DNA of 64,000 nt from Lutibaculum sp963816555 (GTDB lineage Bacteria; Pseudomonadota; Alphaproteobacteria; Rhizobiales; Tepidamorphaceae), in assembly GCA_963816555.1 (NCBI GenBank), contig CAWFLD010000019.1:1-64000 (forward strand). The letters run 5' to 3'. Made by a program: the position numbers and the translations under genes. The first letter of the stretch is position 1, and each line of letters opens with the position of its first letter. Under the pieces are notes generated by a model. It did no database searches, was not told the DNA's origin, and saw nothing but the letters and a program-made list of their open reading frames with translations. Shown here piece after piece: positions 1-9,904 of the stretch.

Positions 1-70
1 GGAGGAGTTGCGCAAGGAGATCCTGGCGCACGCCCGCAAGCCGGTTTCGCCCCGCTGTGGCGCCACGTGA
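1..70 (+). CDS. C-terminal tail of an unidentified protein (partial)
   Basis: The window opens inside a reading frame that runs from base 2 to a TGA at 68-70 and gives 22 residues (EELRKEILAHARKPVSPRCG..). The stretch LRKEILAHARK resembles the extreme C-terminus of AMP-forming acyl-CoA/acetyl-CoA synthetases, but it is too short to assign. A strong hairpin about 90 bases downstream would end this transcript. Confidence 0.35.
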   Translation, partial: EELRKEILAHARKPVSPRCGAT

Positions 71-155
71 GATCGCCTTCCGCGACTGGCGAGGTTCGCC
101 GGCGTGAGGCGTAGCTGGCGCCCTGTGACGTGGCCCAACGAGTGCCTACAAGCGA

Positions 156-188
156 GAGGGGGCGGCCGAGCGGCCGCCCCTCCGTTTC
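156..188. terminator. Bidirectional hairpin terminator candidate
   Basis: A perfect 9-bp GC stem (GGGGCGGCC at 159-167 with GGCCGCCCC at 172-180) with a 4-base loop is followed by TCCGTTT. It lies between the rightward partial gene and the leftward gene ending at 208, so it could serve both. There is only a short T run. Confidence 0.6.
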
Positions 189-207
189 GCTGCGGCTTCA
201 CGGATGC

Positions 208-1733
208 TCAGAGCTCCGTCGCCGGAACCGCGTATTCGTGGATGAACTCGATGACTGCGCGGGCGTCGTCGGTGGCCTGAGTGAAGCCGGAGGCGCTGAC
301 GCCGGTGACGTTTTCGCCGTCGAAGACCGCGTCGTAGACATTCACCGTCTGCGGCACCCAGGTCGTGTTCCCGTCGGCATCCGTCTGGGCCACGAGAACC
401 TCGACAGTGACGTCCTGATAGACGCTGGCCCGGTCGTAGGTGAACGTCGAGTAGTCGACGTAGCCGCCGTCGAGCGTCCCCTCGATACCTAGAATGTCGT
501 TCATGTAGACGACCTCGTCGATGATGATTTCACCAGCCTTGTCGGAGGACGCCGCCAGAAGGCTCGCCGCCACCTCCAGGTCGCTGCTGTCGAAGGTGCC
601 GTCGACCAGGAAGCCGAGACCGCTGTCGTGAGCAGGGTCTGGAGTGCGGGGTTGTCCGTGAACAGTGCGCCGTTGGTCATCAGATCCACGTAAAGCGCCA
701 GGTTCTCGAGGGGCGCGTCCACGGTTCGTCGTCCCGTCCGCCGCTTCGATCACCAGGCGGCCCGATGCGTCCAGGCTGATCGAAACCGCCGCGGAAAGGT
801 TGGACTTGACCTCTTCGTAGCGGGACTTCAGGACCTCGGTCGGCGAACGTCCAACATTCAGGCGGCCGAGCTCGACTTCCGCCAGGTTGAGGGCCTCGAC
901 CTCCGGGTCGGTCAGCAGAACCCCGCCGATCTCGGCGTAGAACTCCCCATCCTTCAGATACGCGACGACGTTGCCTTCTGCATCCTTGAGCTGCAGGTAG
1001 CCGTCGACGAGCACCGGCACCCCGTCTTCGTCACGCACTACAACGTAGAGGTCGCCATACGTGTCGCCCTTGGAGACGCCGGGGTTGGCATTTGGACGAC
1101 CCGGCTTGTCCTCCGTCGGATTTGGGCCAGCCCACGCCGGACGATCGGAATCCTCCTCGTCGCCTTCGCCGGCATCGGCAGGTCTGCCGGCACCACCGGC
1201 GCTGGAACCCTTGCCGGCGCCGTGACCAGTTTCGGTCGCCGTCGCACTGCCGGCCTTGCCACCTCCTTTGCCCGTACCGGCGGTGGTGGGCTTGGAACCG
1301 CCGCCACTCGTGCCCTTCCGAGGCGTCTCGCCGGCGTCGGTCGCCGTGGCGGCCCGGCCGTGCCATTCCCTTGCCGGTGCCGGCCGCGGCGGGCTTGGAG
1401 CCACCGGTCGGGTTGCTCTGCGAGCCTTCTCCCGCCCCCTGCTGCGTGCCGGCACGGCCGGATCGGGTGTGTCCTCCGTGCGACCGCGCCCGAAGCGCGC
1501 TCAGCCTCGTCGTCGAGGCTGCGGAAGACACCGCCGAGATCGCCGGCACCGCCAGCACCACCCGCGCCACGCGAGGACTGGCCTCCGCCACGCGTGTCGC
1601 TCTGACCACTCCTTCCGGCATCCGCTCCGTGACGCTGCTGCTGCGCCATCGCGCCGCCGGACATGCCGATGATCGCGACGGCCACCAGCGCCGCACAGGA
1701 ACGGGTTGTCATGTAACCTCTGAAACTCGGCAT
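208..1733 (-). CDS. Secreted acidic/Gly-rich protein of unknown function, frame-disrupted
   Basis: No known family was recognised. The protein begins with a signal peptide (Arg near the N-terminus, hydrophobic core, cleavage after SGGAMA) and starts at ATG 1733 behind GGGAGG; ATG 1712 is an alternative behind GAGG. After the signal come a Gly/Ser/Gln-rich region, the motif GVFRSLDDEAERA, and imperfect GGSKPxxAGTGKG repeats. A non-repetitive C-terminal half follows (DLYVVVRDEDGVPVLVDGYL onward), rich in Asp, Val and Tyr and likely beta-structured. The frame must be changed near 1495, 1370, 735 and 635 to read it through. For instance, residues of the type LENLALYVDLMTNGALF lie in another frame at 635-722. 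It is the last gene of a leftward three-gene surface cluster and shares its VFRSLD motif with the gene upstream. It is probably exported; the function is unknown. Confidence 0.6.
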
Positions 1734-1934
1734 CTCGGAAACCTCCCTAGTTGCTGCCGACGAATGGTGAGAGCACGCGTGTCCATGGACAGGCCGAGCT
1801 CATCTCCGGAATTGCTGCCGTCTCGTGATGTCGCAGGGGCACCTGGGGCCGCGTGGCCGGCATCTCCGCCGCCACGCAAGGCTCCCTTGCGGCTCGGCGC
1901 GGAACGAGGTGCCGTGCCGCGAGGCTCGCGAAGC

Positions 1935-2453
1935 CTAACGATGGTCCGCACTTTCGGGGCGCTCACTGTCCCCGCCGTTGTCCGATGAGTTGTTCTCGTG
2001 CCAGTTGGTGCCGCCGTTCACGCGGCCGAAGCCGCGTGAGCCCGGCTGCTCTTCGTCGAGGCTGCGAAAGACATCCTGGAGCGAGACGCCGCCTCGGCCG
2101 GTGCCGTGACCGGACTCGCGGCCACCGCGGGGGCCGGCGTGATCCGGCGGCCCGCCCGGCTCGTGGCCGTCCTCATGCTCGCCGCTCTCGTCCTCGCATC
2201 CTCCGCCGCCGCCGCAGCCGTCTGCGTCATCGTGTCCGCTGGCGCCGGAGTGGCCGCTGCCTTCCTCGCCCCCACCGCTCGAGTGAGGGTCGTCCTCGTG
2301 GCCGCCGGTACCCGATCCGGAATGACCGCCGCCCGCCTGGCCATGGCTGCCCTGATAGCGCTGGGCAGCGCTCATATCCGGCGCCGCGACCAGCGCGGCA
2401 GCCAAGATCACCGGCACAAAGGCGCGGACGACAGTACGACCTGGCAGAAGCAT
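1935..2453 (-). CDS. Small secreted Gly/His/Asp-rich protein with VFRSLD motif
   Basis: About 172 residues, of unknown function. The start ATG at 2453 is chosen over upstream ATGs because AGGGAG lies 9 bases before it and a signal peptide follows directly (hydrophobic VVRAFVPVILAAALVAA, cleavage near MSAAQ). The mature part is almost entirely Gly, Ser, His, Asp and Glu, with runs such as GGGGGCEDES, so it is acidic, disordered and possibly metal-binding. Near the C-terminus DVFRSLDEEQPGSRG matches the GVFRSLDDE motif of the next gene, also after a low-complexity segment. The two are therefore probably diverged paralogues. The base composition is highly biased, so any similarity search will be dominated by composition. 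Confidence 0.6.
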   Translation of the reverse strand: MLLPGRTVVRAFVPVILAAALVAAPDMSAAQRYQGSHGQAGGGHSGSGTGGHEDDPHSSGGGEEGSGHSGASGHDDADGCGGGGGCEDESGEHEDGHEPGGPPDHAGPRGGRESGHGTGRGGVSLQDVFRSLDEEQPGSRGFGRVNGGTNWHENNSSDNGGDSERPESADHR

Positions 2454-2678
2454 CTCGCATCGCTCCCTAAACCCGAAGAGGTGCCGAGTACATGCTGCTT
2501 CTTTACTCCAAAGAAACACATCTAGGCTTTGCGATGAATCAAAACCCGCTGGCGAGACCGGCGAGAGTGTAACCGGAAGGTCAGCAAGGCGCGCCGGTGT
2601 CGAAGGGGGGAGTTGGGGCCCAGAGGGCATGGCAGCAGGGGCTGAAGCTTTCCGAAAGAGAAGGGCCCCGGCCGTCTC

Positions 2679-5143
2679 TCAACGCCGTATCATGGCGCCG
2701 ATGCGGAAGAGGCTCTCGTCGGGCGCGTACCGTTCGGTTCCGGCACCGGGGAGACCCTGAGCGACAGGTCCTCGTAGCTCGTGTGCGAATAATCGAACCG
2801 CAGGCTGGTGGACGCCGTCACCGGCAACTCCATCCCGACGCCGAGCCGCAATCCATTGACGGAGACGGTGTCGGCAACGGCGTTCTGGGTCGTCGTGAAG
2901 TCCAGGTCGAAGGTCGAGCGAACGATGTCGGCCCGTCCGTAGACAAGCGCCCGGTCGTTGACGACGTGGCCGAGAAGGAGGCCGCCGCCGATGGTCGACG
3001 ACTTCTTCAGCGAGAAGGAACGGCCCGTGGGTTCGCGCTCGTGATCCCAGTCGGCATCGCTGAGTTCGGCCGTCAGCTCGCCGCCCACGTAGAAGGATCC
3101 GAACCGCATGCCGTAGCCGCCGAACGCGCCGCCCGTTAGGCCGGTGTCGCCGAAGTCGGCGCTGAGAACGCTACCGGCCTCGCGATCGCCGACCACCGAG
3201 GAGGCGACCGTACCCAGCCCAGCCTGCACGCCGGCGTAAACTCCGCTGAAGTCGAGCCCCTCGATTGCAGGCGGCGCCTCCACCGGGCTGCCGTCGAACC
3301 TGTAGGACAGGCCGAGCCTCGCACCGCTCTCGTCGTGGCGGAACGCGTCGGGCTGACGGGAGGGACCGATCAGGAAGTCGTCGAAGGCAGCGTAGTTGTA
3401 CTCCATCCGCAGCGCGAGCCGGGCCGTCAGCGCCATCTGCGCCCCGACGCCCACTGTCGGGGCCCACTGCCAGCCGGACTCCCGAAAGAGATTGTTGGGC
3501 GTCTGGTAGGCCGTCTCGAACTCGCTGCTGACGATGCCGGCGCGCGCATAGACCATGTTGCCGCCCGGCATCCTGCGCCCGACGAGGCCGGACACGCTGT
3601 AGGACCCGCTGCGCTCCGCCGAAAACACGCGGCCGCCCGGCAGCCGCTGATGGTGCCATTCGGCATCGGCGACGTTCGCTTCGCCTTCGAGCCCGAAGTA
3701 CCACGCGCCGACGTCGACACCGCCTCCGACGTAGAGGCCGCCAAGCGGGGCGCCGTCGTCGCCGAAGTCGGCATTCAGCGATCCGCCGTTGCCGCGCGGA
3801 CCGCTCTGCTTCGTCGCCAAGTCCAGAAGCCCGGCCTGCACGCCCGCATAGATCCCCGCGAAGGCGCCCTCCGGAGAGAAGGGCGTCGTGGCCGTTTCGC
3901 CGTCATAGGCGGGATCGCGGGTGCGGCCGAGCCGCAGCATGATCGAGGTCTGCTCGTAGCTTTCGCTGATCGTCGAGGAATCCCGCGAGGTGAAGGCGAC
4001 GGTCGGGCCGACATAGACGAAGGGCGTCAGGTACTTCCTGATGCCGGCAGAATAGCTCGTGATGTGGTCGCTGCGGCCGATCTGGGGATATCGGTTGTCA
4101 TAGTAGCTCGCCCCCGCGTCGAACCGAACGTCCGGACGGAGCCACTGGTAGAGAGATATGGCGAAGGCCGTCTGGAGGTAGCCCGGCGCACCGGCCAGCG
4201 TGGTCTCCTGCAGGCTGCGCCCAGCGGTCGCAAGAAGTTCGGTGCCCTGCAGCGGGCGCCACCTGAGCCGGCCGCCGTAATCGAGCTCGGAGATTGAATT
4301 GAAGGCCGCGTCCTCGTAGTCCTGGTAGATCCAGCCCGCATAGGCCTCGCCCTCCAGCACATCGCTGAACCGGTGGGCCAGTCCCAGCGACACCCGTGCC
4401 CCGTTCGAGTCCCTGGCGTAGCCGTTGTCGTCGACGGCGGTGTCGTAGCTGCGGAAGTCGCCTTCGAGGTTGGCGAACACGCTCGTCTGAGACGTCAGGC
4501 CCTTGGCGATCTTGCCGCCGGCCGTGCTCATCGTGCGGTCGCGGTCGTCGTTGTTGATCACGCCGATCGCCCCCGGCACGTCTTCGAAGTCATAGCGGCT
4601 GGCAGTCGCGCCGAGATTCAGCGTGAGATCGTCCTCTACGGAGAACCGTGCCGCACCGTAGGCGCTCGTCCGCTGGTACACGGTCGGCTCCTGGCCGAAG
4701 ACGTCGTCGGGGGAGGTGCGCTCCTCGTGGTCGCGCTCGTGGCTGACGCCGCCGGTGAAGATCGCGCTCGACCCCAGGCGAAAGAGCGAGTCCGCGTAGA
4801 CGCGGTAGTCTTCGTAGTTCTCGTCCGGGTTGTCGGCGTAGAAGCCGAACTCGCCGACGGCGCCGGCGCTGATCCGGCCCCTCTCGTGACGGTACGTCAC
4901 GTCGATGGCTGGCGAGACGATCGTGATGAGGTCACGGACCCGGTTGAGGCGATTCGCGAAGATGTTGTCGTTGAACTCTTCGGCGACCACCAGGCCCGCG
5001 GTGACATCTAGGGGGCCCAGAACAAGCTTTCCGTCCCTAAGCGCGGCGCCGTCCTCGGCGTGCAGTGATATCGGCAGAAACGCGGTGGAGGCAAGAATCG
5101 CCGAGGCGAGACGCCAGCCCCTTCTGCGTTCCGCCCCTGCCAT
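2679..5143 (-). CDS. Outer-membrane protein with three predicted beta-barrel modules
   Basis: About 820 residues. ATG 5143 is preferred because it opens a signal peptide (MAGAERRRGW, hydrophobic ILASTAFLPISLHA). The first ~400 mature residues read like a BBP2-type outer-membrane barrel, with alternating aromatic strands and phrases such as EEFNDNIFANRLNRVRD. Two ~180-residue modules follow. Each opens with Y-A-G-V-Q-A-G-L after an F-(A/S)-G-(I/V) lead and carries NADFGD/SADFGD, a YxGxE strand and a decayed WxxER turn, as in 8-stranded OmpA/opacity-type porins. The annotated frame ends at 2690 without a barrel terminus. Shifting frame near 2735 instead gives ERYAPDESLFRIGAMIRR and a stop at 2679, which looks like the true C-terminal strand. 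It is the first gene of the leftward cluster with the two secreted proteins. Confidence 0.75.
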
Positions 5144-5670
5144 CCAAACAACCCCGAGCCTTACCCATCGATTCCACCCGAAAGGGATACGGTGGATGTC
5201 TTCGCGAGAGAACCTCAGCGGGAGCGGTCCCGGCGAACAAACACGTGGTGTTGCACGGAAGGCGCAGTTGTTCTGCGTCGCTTCAGGCCGCGGGTCGGAT
5301 CCCATCACAAGGTTCCCCCCTGGGGGAACTGATCCTCAAGTCGTCATTGCCGACGAGGTGGTGAAACACTGAACGGCGGCCGCTCCGACCTCTCCTTCGC
5401 CTATTGCGGTGCCCACGTGCAGCACATCGGGTGGTCCTTGCGGATTGTCGTGAGACAGACCCTGAAGTTCTCTCCAAGACCCGGCGGACATGGTTGCGCA
5501 GAAGCGTTCCGCTTCTTCCGAGCCGGGGCCCGCTGGCTTGGCGTGCCGAGCGACATGCCTTTTGGTATGTCGACGAAGCCATCGGCAGTATCCTCAGTCC
5601 GGCTCGACCCGTAGCCGCTACTGGTCATGCCGGACGCCCCACACTGCGGTGCATCTTCCCGGGAACCAGC
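5144..5670. other. Intergenic stretch upstream of the barrel gene
   Basis: No gene is recognisable on either strand. The part next to 5143 must hold the promoter of the leftward surface cluster, but no convincing -35/-10 pair was found. Open frames here are short and lack coding character. Confidence 0.4.
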
Positions 5671-6124
5671 GAGGTTCACGTTCGAATACACGGCGATCAT
5701 CACCGCCAGAGGGACTGGTAATGCTCCCGCCACCGGCTCTCGCTCAGCGCATAGACCGTCATGATCTGCGCCACCATGAGGACGGGATGCTCGCCGCCAA
5801 CATGGCGTTCGCCGCCGCCCCCAGATAGCGGTGGTAGAGCGCGCGCCGGTCATTAGGGTGACTTGGGTGACCACGGCGAAATGCAGGATGGTCGCGAATC
5901 GCAAGCCTTCCGGCACGAGCAGCCAGTCGGCCAGGAGGAAAACCTTGTAGATGGCGAGCGTCGCCCGGATACCGCCGCACAGCACCGTGCGGCGGTAGCC
6001 GCTCATCCGCGCCCCGCGCGCCGCCTCCAGCCGCGGGCGAAGCAGGCCGCCTGGTGCTGCCCGGCGATGGCGGCCTGAACTCGCCCAGCGTCGCCGCGTC
6101 CACGCGCTTTCTCTCGTTCCCCAT
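5671..6124 (-). pseudogene. Decayed integral-membrane protein fragment
   Basis: Coherent protein fragments appear in alternating frames on the minus strand. They begin MGNERKRVDAATLGEF at ATG 6124, continue SGYRRTVLCGG..ATLAIYK, then FLLADWLLVPEG and ILHFAVVTQVTLMTG. After these come LYHRYLGAAANAMLAAS, VLMVAQIMTVYALSESRW and MIAVYSNVNL near 5671. Together they form an N-terminal hydrophilic piece and several transmembrane helices. The layout recalls the membrane-sensor half of bacterial diguanylate cyclases, but no GGDEF domain follows. At least four frame changes occur within about 450 bases, far denser than in neighbouring genes, so real decay is plausible even though this sequence carries indel errors elsewhere. 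Confidence 0.5.
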
Positions 6125-6236
6125 GCGCCCCTTGGTAGGAGCGGAATGTGAAAATTCGCTTCGTGTCACCTCAGGAATGGAGGCGCCATCGGCGGGCGGT
6201 GCCTGTGGTGAATGACGTTGGCCGCCGGCCGCTCCG

Positions 6237-6505
6237 TCACCGGATCGGCGTCAGCACTTTCGTGCACGGCGCCATCGGTGTCGGCGATCGTCCAGACGCC
6301 GTCGAGCGTGCCGTCCGGCAGGATCTTGTAGACGGGGAGCCCGATGTCGCCCCAATCGAAGACGTGCGGCGGCGAAGGTCTTCTGGTTGCGGATGCAGAT
6401 GCCCTGGGTCGTCGAGCCGGTGCTCAGCCGGATGCAGCACGTGGTGTCGCAGTGATCTCAGTCTTGGTGGTGCCGTCATTGTGGCTGCCGCGATATTGTG
6501 CCATC
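6237..6505 (-). pseudogene. Remnant of a small secreted-type protein
   Basis: Minus-strand fragments in different frames read GTTKTEITAT, then GSTTQGICIRNQKTFAA, then VFDWGDIGLPVYKILPDG, LDGVWTIADTDGA and finally TKVLTPIR with a stop at 6237. The order and residue conservation look like the C-terminal half of one protein cut by at least two or three indels. The GVW repeat-like style is typical of small secreted hypothetical proteins. No start codon or signal peptide can be linked to it. From 6506 to 6765 nothing further is recognisable. Confidence 0.4.
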
Positions 6506-6781
6506 GACCGGTAGCGCCGGCCTGCGCCCACACGGAAGGCCGCAAGTCATGTCGACTGCCGTGAGTCTTCCTTCAACGAATCCCGCACGCGCGATCGCGC
6601 CGGCACCCGCGCGCCATCGCGCCGGGCCCGGCACGCCGGATCGATCAGCATTCCTTCTTTTTTCCGCCGCTGTCGCGGGCAACCGTGCGGGTCGGCGGGA
6701 TCCCCTCGCGGAGCGGTCTTCCGATCGGCTAGAATCCCCCCGTCCCGCCACATCCTCAGGCGAAAGTGAAGCACCCGAACC

Positions 6782-8085
6782 ATGGCACGCATCCGACGTC
6801 ATTCTCGACCGCCTGTCGCACCTTCATCCCCGCATCATCGACCTGTCGCTGGACCGGATGTGGACGATCCTCGAAAGGCTCGGCAATCCGCAGGAGAGGC
6901 TGCCGCCCGTCGTCCACGCCGCCGGCACGAACGGCAAGGGCTCGACGCTCGCCTATCTCCGCGCCATGCTCGAGGCCGACGGCGCCGCCGTCCACGTCTA
7001 CACCTCGCCCCATCTCGTGCGCTTCCACGAGCGCGTGCGGCTCGGCGGCATCGGCCTCGTGCCGGAGGCCGAACTGTCCGCCGCACTCGAGGAGTGCGAA
7101 GCGGCGAACGGCGGCGAGCCGATCACCATCTTCGAGATCACGACCGCCGCCGCGTTCCTCATCTTCTCGCGCCACGAGGCCGACTACCTGCTCCTCGAGA
7201 CCGGCCTCGGCGGTCGCCTCGACGCGACGAACGTGGTCGATCGGCCGGCCGCGACCGTCATCACGCCGATCTCGATGGACCACGCCTCCTATCTCGGCGA
7301 CACCATCCTGAAGATCGCGGCGGAGAAGGCCGGCATCATCAAGAAGGGCGTGCCGTGCATCGTTTCGGCGCAGCAGCCCGAGGTGCGCGAGCTGCTCGAC
7401 CGCAAGGCGGCCGAGCTGCGCGCGCCGCTGCTCGTCTCGGGGCAGGACTGGCAGGCGGTCGAGGAGCGCGGCCGCCTCGTCTACCAGGACGACCACGGGC
7501 TGATGGACCTGCCGCTGCCGCGCCTGTCCGGCCGCCACCAGATCGAGAACGCGGGCGCGGCCATCGCCACGCTGCGCCAGGTCCGGCCGCAGGTCGACAG
7601 AGGGCGCGGTGATGCGCGGGCTGAACGAGGTCGAGTGGTCGGCGCGGCTGCAGGCGCTGACCGCCGGGCCGCTCGTCGAGGCGGCGCCGGAGGGGGCCGA
7701 GCTGTGGCTCGACGGCGGGCATAACCCGGCCGCCGGCGAGGCGCTGGCCGCCGCCATGGCCGAGCTCGAGGAGAAGAGCGCCCGGCCGCTGGTGCTGATC
7801 GCCGGCATGCTGACCTCGAAGGACCCGACCGGCTTCTTCGTGCCCTTCGCCGGCCTCGCGCGCGAGGCGGTGGTGGTGCCGATCCCCGACACCGAGGCGG
7901 CGTTCGAGCCGACCGAGCTCGCGGCGCACGCGGCCCGCGCCGGGCTGACCGTCCGCGTCGAGCCGGGCGTGGAGGAGGCGCTGCGCGGCCTGTCGCGGCA
8001 GGAGGGGCCGCTGCGCATCCTGATCTGCGGCTCGCTCTACCTCGCGGGCCACGTCCTCAGGCTGCAGGAGGCGGTGCTGGAGTGA
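6782..8085 (+). CDS. folC: Dihydrofolate synthase / folylpolyglutamate synthase (frame-disrupted)
   Basis: Adds glutamate to dihydropteroate and folates in the cytoplasm, a step required for folate coenzymes. The Mur-ligase ATP loop GTNGKGST is visible near residue 50, with the preceding LHPRIIDLSLDRMW typical of alphaproteobacterial FolC. The central domain has ITPISMDHASYLGDTI and EKAGIIKKGVP, and the C-terminal domain has WLDGGHNPAAG. The frame changes near 7600, where QVD must join EGAVMRGLNEVEW; one extra base explains it. The start is uncertain: homologues begin just before ASDVILDRL, which has no in-frame ATG here, so a second small error near 6782 is possible. The gene ends inside the 3' end of the convergent NUDIX gene (28 bp overlap). 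Confidence 0.88.
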
Positions 8086-8579
8086 CGGCCTCGCCGTCGA
8101 GATAGGCGCGGACATGCGGCTGCAGCCGCATCCCCCGCGCCTCGGCCGGCGTCATCAGCCGCGCCTCGACCACCTCCCGGTTGTCGAGGTGCAGCGGCGC
8201 CATCGCGTCCGGCCGCAGCTCGAAGAGGCTGACGAGGTCGCGGCGGCCCCACCACACCATGTCGACCTCGCCGGCCGGCGACAGCTCGGCCGGGTCGACC
8301 GACCAGCCGATCTCCTCGCGAAGCTCCCGCGCGGCCGCGGCAAGCGGCGTCTCGCCCGCCGCGATACCGCCGCCGGGCAGCCCCCATTCCGCCGCGTAGG
8401 AGGTCCGCACGAACAGGATGCGCCCGCCGTGATGGATCGCCACGAGCGCGCCGTGGACGCGCGGGCGGGTCGACCCGCCAGACGATCCTCGCGGCCCTGT
8501 GGCCCCAGAAATAGACGAAGCGGTAGACGGCATCGATCAAGCGGGAGGACCTTCGCGGGCGACGGGCGGCATCCTGCAC
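8057..8579 (-). CDS. NUDIX hydrolase (one frameshift)
   Basis: A hydrolase of nucleoside-diphosphate-type substrates; the actual substrate is unknown. The Nudix box is complete: GGGIAAGE, seven residues, then RELREEIGW. The N-terminal part LIDAVYRFVYFWGHRAARIV lies in a different frame from the catalytic core, which starts VHGALVAIHHGGRILFVRTS. One extra base near 8465 separates them, and the total span is one base over a multiple of three. GTG 8579 is the likely start; it follows the stop of the LpoA-like gene (8633) closely, so the two are probably co-transcribed. The 3' end overlaps the convergent folC by 28 bp. Confidence 0.75.
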
Positions 8580-8632
8580 CGCCGCGCCGCCGTGCGTCCA
8601 CCTCCGGCCGCTGGTCTTCCGCGCGGCGCTCG

Positions 8633-9822
8633 CTATCCGCCGAACGTGCCGGGCGCGGGCTCGCGCATGACGGCGCTTGCCGTTCCGGATCTCGAGGATC
8701 GCCAGGCCGCGCTCGTTCAGGCCGTTCCTCTTGAAGCGGAACACGCCGTCGATGCCGGCGAAGCCGTCGCCGTTCGTCAGCACCTGCTGGCTGAAGCCGT
8801 CCTGCCCGCCGATCCGCGCCAGCGCCGCCGCCAGGCTGACCGCGTCGTAGGACAGCGAGGCGATGCGCGGCGGGGCGGAGCCGAACTTCGCCCGGTACTT
8901 CTCGCTGAAGGTCTGGAAGCCCGCCGGGTCCGGCCCGGGGAACCAGCCGCCGGCCGCCGGCTCGAGGCGCCACACCGCGGGATCGTTCCACTGGCCCGAG
9001 CCGACGAGCTGCACCGTGTCGCGCGAGACGCCCGGCCGCCTCGAGCGCCGGCAGGATCGTCGACAGCGCCTGCGCGCCCTCCGGCACGAGCACCGCGTCG
9101 GCCTGCCGCGACGCGCCGCCGGCCACCGCCGCGACCTCGGCGATCGCCTGCTTGAGGCTCTTCGCGTCGCTGTAGCGGGCGATGTCGACGACCCGGCCGC
9201 CGGCCCGCGGCGCCGACTGGCGCAGCGCCCCGTCGACGATGTCGCCATAGGTGCCCGTCGGCAGGATCGCCGCGAAGTTCCGCTTGCCCTGCCGGGCGGT
9301 GTAGGAGACCACCCGCTCGATGTCGGCCTCGGGCAGGAAGCTCAGGAGATAGACGCCGGAGGCGGCGACGTTCGAATCGGTGGAGAAGCCGATCACCGGC
9401 ACGTTCGCCTGCCGCGCCACCTGGCCCGCCCCCTGCACCGCGGCGGCGGTCAGCGGGCCGATGATGAGCCGGGCGTTCTCCTGCACCGCGCGCTGCGCGG
9501 CGGCCGCGGCGCCCTGCGCCGTGCCGGCGGTGTCGAGAGGCAGGATCTGGATCTGCGGGTCCGGCACCTCGGACATGGCGAGCTCGGCGGCGTGCATCAG
9601 CGCCTGGCCCGCGCTGGCGTTGTCGCCGCTGAAGGGCAGCAGCAGCGCGACCTTCACCTCGCCCGCGCCGAGCGCCGCCGAGGGCGGCTCCTGCGGGCCC
9701 GCGTTCGGGCCCAGCGGAAAGCTCTGCCCGCACGAGGCGAGCGCCAGGACCCCGAGACCCGCGGCCAGGCAGCGAAAAGCGCCGCCGATCCGCGAAAGAC
9801 CGCGTGTTGCCCGATCAGACAC
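8633..9822 (-). CDS. Penicillin-binding protein activator (LpoA-like) lipoprotein, frame-disrupted
   Basis: A type 1 periplasmic-binding-fold protein anchored as a lipoprotein. The lipobox LALASCG sits at about residue 30, giving an outer-membrane-directed lipoprotein with Gln after Cys. VKVALLLPFSGDNASAGQAL opens the binding fold, and ARLIIGPLTAAAVQGA, VPVIGFSTDSNVA and YGDIVDGALR follow. In alphaproteobacteria this family sits next to rsmI, as here (divergent at 9905), and is annotated as a PBP activator by analogy with LpoA. Reading must shift near 9020, where GCCGGGCGTC should be GCCGGCGTC (AAGVSRDTVQ), and near 8680. The latter yields the ending VMREPAPGTFGG with a stop at 8633. Two extra bases account for the span. 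The start is GTG 9822. Confidence 0.75.
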
Positions 9823-9904
9823 CGTGATACACCCCCGTAGCGCAAAGGCAGCCGGCTCTGGACGCGCGTGCGGCCGCCCCTCAAGATGAGCCGCATGGTA
9901 AACG

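Noticed and set aside
1092..1988. Long plus-strand open frame opposite the secreted protein gene
   Set aside because: It is Arg/Pro-rich shadow translation of a GC-rich gene; the minus strand has a signal peptide and ribosome site.
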